Virus record (IMG/VR): IMGVR_UViG_3300004151_000038
Coordinates: 1-26,733 of that record
Source of the DNA: a virus
Length of the DNA stretch: 26,733 bases
Direction: 5' to 3' (one strand)
Below, piece after piece: positions 21,803-26,733 of the stretch (positions are counted from its first letter, which is position 1; each line of letters begins with the position of its first letter). The notes under the pieces are model-generated. The model searched no databases, was not told the DNA's origin, and was given only the letters and a program-made list of their open reading frames with translations. A program made the position numbers and the translations under genes.

Positions 21803-22726
21803 ATGGCAAATTTTGATGTATCGAGTTTAACAAACTACGCAAAAGAAATTGGGTTTGATTTATTTTCCGCAGCAATCGGAAATGCACAAACCTTCAAAGA
21901 TGGGAATGTAAGAATAATTAAGGGCGCTGGTAGCACTTTTAAAATTCCTGTTATCAGTCACACTTTAAAATTGCAAACAGGCGGTTGTAATTTAAGTGGC
22001 ACTTCAACTACTTCTTTGTCACAAGCTACTTACAACTTAGTAAAGTTGAATGTAAAAGAAAGCATTTGTGACACTGATTTAAAAGATAAATTTTTAGATG
22101 AATATTTACCTCTTAGTCAAAATTCAAAAGATGTTATTCCTTTTGAAGAAGACTTTTTAGCAACTTTTACAGCTTCTTTGTCAAAGTCAATTGACATTGC
22201 TTACTGGAATGGTGACACTGACACAGGTTTACAGGGAATATTTAATTTACTTACTGGTACTTCAATGTCAGCATCTGTTGTAACTGTTTCAACTTCAGCT
22301 GCAACAACTTCAGCAAATATTGTAGATTTAGTTGAAACAGCTGGTGTTGCAATTCCTGCTGATGTAGCAAGCGAAGAAAAAATATTGTGGTGTTCTTACA
22401 ACAACTACGGCAAATATTTAATTGGTTCTTCTAAAGCATATCAAACAACTTATACAAAAGAAGACTATCAAAATGGAAATGGCGTTCCTGTTTGGAATAT
22501 TCCAAATTTGGTTATAAAACCAACTATCGGAATTCAAGACGACAAACGTATGTTAATCGTTTCTAAAAATAATATTGGTGTTGGAACTGGTGATGAAAGA
22601 GATATGGGTAATGTAAATGTAATTTATGACCAAGTTGCACACTACAACCACATTGAAGCTAACTGGAAAATGGGCGCTGGTATTGCTGCACCTTCACAGG
22701 CAGTATTTATTAAAGTTACAGCCTAA
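21803..22726 (+). CDS. Major capsid protein, HK97-fold type (307 aa)
   Basis: This matches the capsid family of Bacteroidota siphophages. It has an N-terminal helix (DVSSLTNYAKEIGFDLFSAA), a long strand and loop with IKGAGSTFKIPVIS, then CDTDLKDKFLDEYLP and the glycine-rich E-loop to P-domain region. The A-domain strands include NIVDLVETAGVAIPADVAS and EKILWCSYNNYG, and the end reads MGAGIAAPSQAVFIKV. The length is average for the family, and the N-terminus is short, consistent with a separate scaffold. A strong terminator and then a promoter-like motif follow, so the gene ends its own transcript. It is preceded by the protease and scaffold genes. Confidence 0.85.
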   Translation: MANFDVSSLTNYAKEIGFDLFSAAIGNAQTFKDGNVRIIKGAGSTFKIPVISHTLKLQTGGCNLSGTSTTSLSQATYNLVKLNVKESICDTDLKDKFLDEYLPLSQNSKDVIPFEEDFLATFTASLSKSIDIAYWNGDTDTGLQGIFNLLTGTSMSASVVTVSTSAATTSANIVDLVETAGVAIPADVASEEKILWCSYNNYGKYLIGSSKAYQTTYTKEDYQNGNGVPVWNIPNLVIKPTIGIQDDKRMLIVSKNNIGVGTGDERDMGNVNVIYDQVAHYNHIEANWKMGAGIAAPSQAVFIKVTA

Positions 22727-22743
22727 CCAATAACGAATTAAAC

Positions 22744-22764
22744 AAGGGGGCTTAAAACCCCCTT
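22744..22764 (+). terminator. Terminator after the capsid gene
   Basis: AAGGGGG (22744-22750) pairs perfectly with CCCCCTT (22758-22764) over a 7-base loop, 17 bases after the capsid stop. The T tract is short (ATATTT) and merges with the next promoter-like motif. Confidence 0.7.
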
Positions 22765-22765
22765 A

Positions 22766-22778
22766 TATTTATTAATCA
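22766..22778 (+). promoter_or_regulatory. Promoter-like motif (TATTTATTAATCA)
   Basis: CTTATATTTATTAATCAATA lies directly after the capsid terminator and 22 bases before the next ATG. It is the most distant of the set. Confidence 0.4.
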
Positions 22779-22795
22779 ATAAAAAATAAAACATT

Positions 22796-23317
22796 ATGAG
22801 TTGTTCAATATTAAATACAGGCTATGCAATACCTTGTGCAGAACTTTCTAACAGGGTTGCAGGTACATTTGACATATATATAGCAACCTATTCAGCTTCT
22901 ACAGTTTTTACTGTAGATGGAACAGGAGTTATTACAGGTGCAACAGGGTACAACCAATTTTACAAATTTGAGTGTAACCCCGAAACAATAGAACCAACTG
23001 AAGAAAGAGAATTCAATAAAACAAACTTAACTGGTAAATGGTCACAGAGCGTAAACGGTATTATCTATGACATTGACCAGACGGGACGTAATTTATTTGC
23101 ATTGCTGACAATGAACAGGAATTTTGTTATAAGCAAAGCAAATGACGGGAATTTTTATCTATTCTTCAAAGAAAAAGGTGCATGGGCAAATACTGGTAGC
23201 ATTAAGCACGGTAAAGCAATGACAGACCCCAAACAAATAGAATTTACATTTTCTGAAGACTGTACAGCACCAGCTGTAGAAGTTTCAGCTGCATTTATTA
23301 CTACATTAGGTTTATAA
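22796..23317 (+). CDS. Probable major tail tube protein (173 aa)
   Basis: The pattern is that of Bacteroidota phage tail tube proteins. It starts CSILNTGYAIPCAELSNRVA, then DIYIATY. The middle is a strand with GYNQFYKFECNPETIEPTEE. Next come NGIIYDIDQTGRN and FYLFFKEKGAWANTGSIKHG, and it ends with AMTDPKQIEFTFSEDCTAPA. The two halves with a central loop fit a tube subunit. It lies between terminators at 22744 and 23368 with its own promoter-like motif, consistent with a protein needed in many copies. The order (capsid then tube) is unusual, since most tail genes are upstream. A decoration protein is an alternative. Confidence 0.6.
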   Translation: MSCSILNTGYAIPCAELSNRVAGTFDIYIATYSASTVFTVDGTGVITGATGYNQFYKFECNPETIEPTEEREFNKTNLTGKWSQSVNGIIYDIDQTGRNLFALLTMNRNFVISKANDGNFYLFFKEKGAWANTGSIKHGKAMTDPKQIEFTFSEDCTAPAVEVSAAFITTLGL

Positions 23318-23367
23318 TTTATATTTTAAACATTTTTCGTTTTTTCATATAATTAATTTTAGTGTGA

Positions 23368-23388
23368 GGGGGTGCAATTTAGCACCCC
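23368..23388 (+). terminator. Terminator after the tail-tube gene
   Basis: GGGGTGC (23369-23375) pairs with GCACCCC (23382-23388) over a 6-base loop, followed by TTCTTC. It lies 50 bases after the stop, with the stretch between A/T-rich and otherwise empty. Confidence 0.7.
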
Positions 23389-23418
23389 TTCTTCATTTGA
23401 ACAATTTCAATAAATAAA

Positions 23419-23431
23419 TATTTATAAGAAA
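23419..23431 (+). promoter_or_regulatory. Promoter-like motif TATTTATAAGAAA
   Basis: ATAAATATTTATAAGAAAA, identical over 19 bases to the site at 8735, lies 10 bases (from core end) before the ATG at 23437 and directly follows the terminator at 23368. Confidence 0.55.
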
Positions 23432-23436
23432 AAAGT

Positions 23437-23829
23437 ATGCTTCAATTAAACAAGAATACAGAAAACTCTATTGTTTTCACAGCAAACGAAATGACTAATT
23501 CAACCTGTTTTGTTTTTGAATTGGTTAACCAAAGCAGCAACCAGCCTTATTATTTCACAGCCCCCAATTTGTCTTTATCAAATAGATACAATGAATTTTC
23601 AGTTGTTGAAACTGGCAGCACATACCAGAATTTGACAGCTGGTACAATTAGCTTGCAGGTAGGAATGTACAATTATTCAATTTATTCTTCAGATGTTCAA
23701 CAGATAGTACTAACTGGAAGTGTTGTTGAAATGGGAATTTTAGAAGTTGTTGGTGAAACAGCTAATACTTATTCACAGGGCTTTTTGAATACAAGCGGAA
23801 ATACAAAATACTTTTTGGGTCAAATATAA
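23437..23829 (+). CDS. Small beta-rich virion-block protein (130 aa)
   Basis: The protein is unrecognised by family but is a single beta-rich domain. MLQLNKNTENSIVFTANEMT is followed by Tyr- and Asn-rich strands with FELVNQSSNQPYYFTA, then GTISLQVGMYNYSIYSSD and the C-terminal NTSGNTKYFLGQI. Proteins of this outline, beginning MLxLNKN, recur in Bacteroidota phages next to head or tail genes and could be minor virion or decoration proteins. It is transcribed from its own motif-bearing gap between the tail tube and the portal genes. No signal peptide. Confidence 0.65.
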   Translation: MLQLNKNTENSIVFTANEMTNSTCFVFELVNQSSNQPYYFTAPNLSLSNRYNEFSVVETGSTYQNLTAGTISLQVGMYNYSIYSSDVQQIVLTGSVVEMGILEVVGETANTYSQGFLNTSGNTKYFLGQI

Positions 23830-23855
23830 ATTATTGAACAATTCAAGTAGATAAA

Positions 23856-23868
23856 TATTTATAAATAA
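23856..23868 (+). promoter_or_regulatory. Promoter-like motif TATTTATAAATAA
   Basis: ATAAATATTTATAAATAAAAG lies before the portal gene; the core ends 13 bases from the ATG at 23877. Confidence 0.5.
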
Positions 23869-23876
23869 AAGAAATT

Positions 23877-25160
23877 ATGCAAGAAAACAATAGAAAACAA
23901 ACATTTTCAGTACCTGTAGGAAAACCAAAAACTGAAGAAGTAAACTTTGAAAAATTTGCAGGTGCAGACAGCTTTATAACTGGGAATAACATATTTAAAC
24001 CTTCTTACGAAGAAAGAATTAATAACAGATGGAACATTGTAAACTGGGGTACTGATAACCTTTTTCCCCAACACTTAGTAAATATTCTTAGTTGTGTTCC
24101 TGAACATTCAGCAGCTGCAAAACGTTATACAGACTTAATTTCTGGACAAGGTTTTAATATTCCCAGCCAAATAAGTAGCAATTACAAAGCGTTTATTTCA
24201 AATGAATTTGGTGAAGAAACACTTATTGAAGTTGCATACAAATTAGCCTATGACTTAAATGTATTTGGCTGCTATGCAATTGAAATTACCTATGCAAAAA
24301 ATGGGAAAAACATAGCAATTTTAAAACATATTCCAGTACAAAATTTAAGAAAAGCAGTTGTAAAAGACGGTGAAGTAGAAGGCTATTATTATTCTGAAAA
24401 CTGGTCTAAGCCTACAAAACACACCCCCATATTTGTCCCAGAATTCAACACTAAACTAAGCACAAAAGAATTTCCAACACAAATATATTTTAACAAACAA
24501 TATTTCCCTAACACTGATGTTTACAGCATTCCCAGCTATTACAGTGTTATTAATTGGTTGTTACTTGAATATAACATAGGGCTGTTTCATATAAGCAATA
24601 TTAAAGCAGGCTTTAAGCCTTCAATTATATTCAGCTTTGCACAAGAACCAGAAAAAGAAGTACAGGAAAAAATTTATGCAGCACTGAAAGAAAAATATGA
24701 AGGTGCTGAAAATGCGGGGCAAATTATTTTATTATTCAGTCCCAATGCTGAAGGCAAACCAGAAATAAAAGAAATACAGCCTAATAACAATGACAAACAG
24801 TATTTGGAAATGATACAGCTTGTAACCCAAAAAATATTAAGCGGTTGGAGAATTCCCAGCCCCGACATTTTGGGAATTCCCAGCGCCAAAGGTTTTTCAA
24901 ATGGGAATGAACTTTTAATAAATGAATACAGGTTGCAAACTACAGTTATAAACCAGCTTCAAAGTTTCATTGAAAAAGACTTGAATTACTTAGCTTCTTT
25001 CAATGGAATTTATGACCCCATTATTTTCAATAAATACATTGATGAAGAACGCTTTGCAACACTTTCAAAGCTGTATACTTCAAACAATACAGCACAACCT
25101 TCAGCAGCTGCAACCACAGCAGACACTGAAGACCAGAACAAGAAAAACAATTTAATATAA
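23877..25160 (+). CDS. Portal protein (427 aa)
   Basis: The portal is the twelve-fold ring through which DNA enters and leaves the head. The sequence fits a portal of Bacteroidota phages. NIVNWGTDNLFPQHLVNILS (about 53-72) and EHSAAAKRYTDLISGQGF form the N-terminal part. DLNVFGCYAIEITYAKNGK and the wing with HIPVQNLRKAV follow, then LEYNIGLFHISNIKAGFKPS, the stem-type helical section with YEGAENAGQ, and the crown region WRIPSPDILGIPSAKGFSNG. The C-terminus is disordered (Ala/Thr/Gln-rich). It lies downstream of the capsid gene rather than next to TerL, which breaks the usual TerL-portal-protease order. Confidence 0.85.
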   Translation: MQENNRKQTFSVPVGKPKTEEVNFEKFAGADSFITGNNIFKPSYEERINNRWNIVNWGTDNLFPQHLVNILSCVPEHSAAAKRYTDLISGQGFNIPSQISSNYKAFISNEFGEETLIEVAYKLAYDLNVFGCYAIEITYAKNGKNIAILKHIPVQNLRKAVVKDGEVEGYYYSENWSKPTKHTPIFVPEFNTKLSTKEFPTQIYFNKQYFPNTDVYSIPSYYSVINWLLLEYNIGLFHISNIKAGFKPSIIFSFAQEPEKEVQEKIYAALKEKYEGAENAGQIILLFSPNAEGKPEIKEIQPNNNDKQYLEMIQLVTQKILSGWRIPSPDILGIPSAKGFSNGNELLINEYRLQTTVINQLQSFIEKDLNYLASFNGIYDPIIFNKYIDEERFATLSKLYTSNNTAQPSAAATTADTEDQNKKNNLI

Positions 25161-25166
25161 TTAGCT

Positions 25167-25706
25167 ATGTACACAGACTTTTACGGAATAATTGATGTCA
25201 ATTATATAAAGCTAAACAGCCCAATAGCTGCTACTTTACAAGATGAATTTATTGACCCATATATTGTTATGGCACAGGAAAAACACTTGTTACCAATTTT
25301 GGGAACGACTTTATATAATGACATTCAAAGCCAAATTTCAGACTATATTAATTCAGGAACTTCAATAAGTGATACTTACATTTTGCTTATAAACAACTAT
25401 TTAAAAAATACACTGCTTCACTGGTCACTTTATGAATTGTTACCTTTCTGCAACTACAAAATTACAAACATTGCTATAGCAAAGAAAAGCAGCGAGTTTT
25501 CACAGCCTTCAGACCTAAGCGAAATGAACTATTTGCGAAATTCTATTAAAAGCACTGCACAATTTTACAGCGAAAGGTTAGAAGAACACTTGAAAATGAA
25601 TTATACATTGTACCCCAAATTCTATGAATACACACAGAATACAGATACAACCACACCCCAGAAAACAAATACTTTTTGCGGAATTTATTTAGGGAAAAAC
25701 ATTTAA
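25167..25706 (+). CDS. Head-tail connector/adaptor protein (179 aa)
   Basis: The pattern is that of the DUF6712-like connector proteins of Bacteroidota phages. LQDEFIDPYIVMAQEKHLLP and ILGTTLYNDI form the first helices. YILLINNYLKNTLLHWSLYE is a long helix, followed by a Gly/Ser-rich linker region with IAKKSSEFSQPSD and the helical end YSERLEEHLKMNY. Adaptor proteins with this all-helical fold bind under the portal. It starts seven bases after the portal stop, as expected for its partner, and the holin-like gene follows within a few bases. Assignment is by resemblance and order. Confidence 0.75.
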   Translation: MYTDFYGIIDVNYIKLNSPIAATLQDEFIDPYIVMAQEKHLLPILGTTLYNDIQSQISDYINSGTSISDTYILLINNYLKNTLLHWSLYELLPFCNYKITNIAIAKKSSEFSQPSDLSEMNYLRNSIKSTAQFYSERLEEHLKMNYTLYPKFYEYTQNTDTTTPQKTNTFCGIYLGKNI

Positions 25707-25710
25707 TACT

Positions 25711-26214
25711 ATGAAATACTACTTTACTAATTTACTTTCCTTTATTGTCTCACTGAAAACAAACGTTTTTGCACAATTTGCTATAATACTAATGGCTATA
25801 ATTTCACAATACAAACTGGTTATTGTATTTCTATTATTATTAATAATAACGGACTTAATTTTAGGTATTTGGGCAAGCTATAAAAAGAAAATTAGGGAAC
25901 AAAAATTGAAACTGAAATTCTGGGAAAAATTCGTTTTTTTCTATCAAAATATTGACTGGGACAAAGTATTTAAGATATTTGAAAAAGCATTTTTATATAT
26001 GGGGTTAACTTTAATATTTGGTCTTATTGAATATTTCTTTTGTAATATTATAATTGAGGGTTACACTATTACAAAAATTGCAATGCTTGTTATGTGTGGT
26101 TATGAGGTTATGTCAATAATGAAAAACATGGCTGTTATTAGTCAAAGTTCTGTTTTCAATAAACTAAAACAAATTTTTAAAAAGAAACTGGGGGCGGAAA
26201 TTGAAAAGATTTAA
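25711..26214 (+). CDS. Holin-family membrane protein (167 aa)
   Basis: Several hydrophobic stretches are visible: about 18-32, 35-54 and 91-125, and a shorter one at about 120-135. LVIVFLLLLIITDLILGIWA leads into a basic loop, SYKKKIREQKLKLK, which is the D-x-x-LGI-x-A-x-K pattern of the phage_holin_4/toxin-secretion holin family. The C-terminus is basic and helical (KLKQIFKKKLGAEIEKI). Holins open the inner membrane at the end of infection to release the endolysin. This gene is in the plus-strand virion block while the endolysin and spanin are far away on the minus strand. An unrelated membrane role is possible because the family is only loosely matched. Confidence 0.7.
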   Translation: MKYYFTNLLSFIVSLKTNVFAQFAIILMAIISQYKLVIVFLLLLIITDLILGIWASYKKKIREQKLKLKFWEKFVFFYQNIDWDKVFKIFEKAFLYMGLTLIFGLIEYFFCNIIIEGYTITKIAMLVMCGYEVMSIMKNMAVISQSSVFNKLKQIFKKKLGAEIEKI

Positions 26215-26285
26215 GCAAATAAGGCCAAAATAAGCCCCTACAGCAACCTTTCTTTAACCAGTTGAAGAAACTACTATTTCAAAGC

Positions 26286-26311
26286 AAAAGCCCCCAGCAA
26301 AGGGGGCTTTT
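26286..26311 (+). terminator. Bidirectional terminator at the end of the virion block
   Basis: AAAAGCCCCC (26286-26295) and GGGGGCTTTT (26302-26311) form a perfect 10-bp stem with A and T tracts on both sides. It serves both the holin gene on the plus strand and the minus-strand gene beginning beyond the right edge. Nothing else was seen between 26215 and 26346. Confidence 0.85.
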
Positions 26312-26346
26312 CTACTTTATCCTGATAACTTGTTTATAATTGGGTC

Positions 26347-26733
26347 TTATTTTTTTTGTAAAATGCAACCGATTAAATTTTCTTCTACTCGGTAAATTGA
26401 ACCGTCCATTAATTCAATTTCTGCACCTACTACTTTCATTGACTTTATTGTTGAATTGTACCATGCACAGTCCCAGTAATTTTGACCATAATTTGAGGCG
26501 TTTTTATTAATTGGGCCTGTTACCTGTCCATTGAATTCACTATTACTTCTTATTGAACATTGAACTATGTCACCAACACCATTAAAAGGAACTACAACAA
26601 ATGTAGCATATTTTATTGGTGTACTATTTTTATTTACAAAATTCAAGTAATAAGAAACACCTCCTGCTGAATTGGCTTGTCTATGCACATATCTTTTTAG
26701 CAATTTTGTACCCCTCGTAAATTGAGCAGAATG
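26347..26733 (-). CDS. 5'-truncated accessory or host protein, beta-sandwich (at least 129 aa in window)
   Basis: The frame stays open past the right edge, so the N-terminus is missing; the TTG at 26703 is not taken as a start. The visible part is an all-beta domain with YYLNFVNKNSTPIKYATFVV, then VPFNGVGDIVQCSIRSNSEF, a glycine-rich turn GPINKNASNYGQNYWDC, and WYNSTIKSMKVVGAEIELMD followed by a short basic end. This resembles the DUF5780-type domain found in secreted bacterial and phage-borne proteins. It runs toward the virion block and shares the bidirectional terminator at 26286, so it is probably outside the late operon. It may be a moron or a host gene past the phage; the sequence does not decide. 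Confidence 0.7.
   Translation of the reverse strand, partial: HSAQFTRGTKLLKRYVHRQANSAGGVSYYLNFVNKNSTPIKYATFVVVPFNGVGDIVQCSIRSNSEFNGQVTGPINKNASNYGQNYWDCAWYNSTIKSMKVVGAEIELMDGSIYRVEENLIGCILQKK

Noticed and set aside
26703-26713. ATTTTGTACCC near the right edge as attR
   Set aside because: It is inverted relative to GGGTACAAAAT at the left and lies in a coding frame. Attachment cores should be direct repeats including the tRNA 3' end.
1-26733. CRISPR arrays, insertion sequences and rRNA genes
   Set aside because: No regularly spaced direct repeats, transposase motifs or rRNA-like stretches were found. The only tRNA seen is at the left edge.

Overview
This is an AT-rich window (about one third G+C by eye) from a Bacteroidota genome. 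It carries most of the structural half of a tailed phage or prophage with a long non-contractile-type tail. The Bacteroidota assignment is inferred. Start codons lack Shine-Dalgarno sequences and sit in A-rich leaders, the tRNA does not encode its CCA end, and the virion proteins look like those of Bacteroidota siphophages. The left edge is the 3' part of a tRNA-Arg(CCG) gene with its own terminator, a classic integration target. No integrase, CI-type repressor or opposite attachment site is visible, so the element probably continues beyond the right edge, or is a recombination-deficient remnant.

Layout. (1) 1-327: tRNA-Arg, a terminator, a short direct repeat and a second terminator. (2) 328-3693, minus strand: an ECF-like sigma factor, then a zinc amidase endolysin, a single-protein spanin candidate and a two-helix coiled-coil membrane protein; after a 370-bp gap come a small unknown protein, an excisionase-like HTH protein and another unknown protein. 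(3) 3794-5230, minus strand: a 478-aa protein with the motif A/B/C pattern of single-subunit (Pol I/T7-like) polymerases. (4) 5231-5506: a divergent control region with a compact three-way-junction fold and several inverted repeats. (5) 5510-8715, plus strand: a PD-(D/E)XK nuclease overlapping an adenine methyltransferase, small unknown and membrane proteins, and a second sigma-like protein. (6) 8754-25706, plus strand: packaging and virion genes in an unusual order: TerS, TerL, a tail chaperone with a -1 frameshift, tail terminator, two related neck proteins, baseplate and fibre proteins, tape measure, then prohead protease, scaffold, capsid, tail tube, portal and connector. (7) 25711-26214: a holin-like protein, a bidirectional terminator, and a 5'-truncated minus-strand accessory or host gene at the right edge.

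Three genome-wide patterns stand out. First, an AT-rich motif built on TATTTAT(A/T) followed by an A-rich stretch sits 7-22 bases before the start codon in nearly every plus-strand gap above 35 bp, and before two minus-strand genes including the sigma factor itself. It is a good candidate for phage-specific promoters read by one or both phage sigma factors. Second, GATC does not occur anywhere in the window and CCGG occurs only in the tRNA, which suggests strong restriction avoidance. Third, the lysis genes are split: endolysin and spanin sit in the sigma-led minus unit, while the holin closes the plus-strand virion unit.

The best candidates for something under-described are the polymerase-like gene with its structured upstream region, the sigma/motif regulon, and the nuclease-methyltransferase pair.
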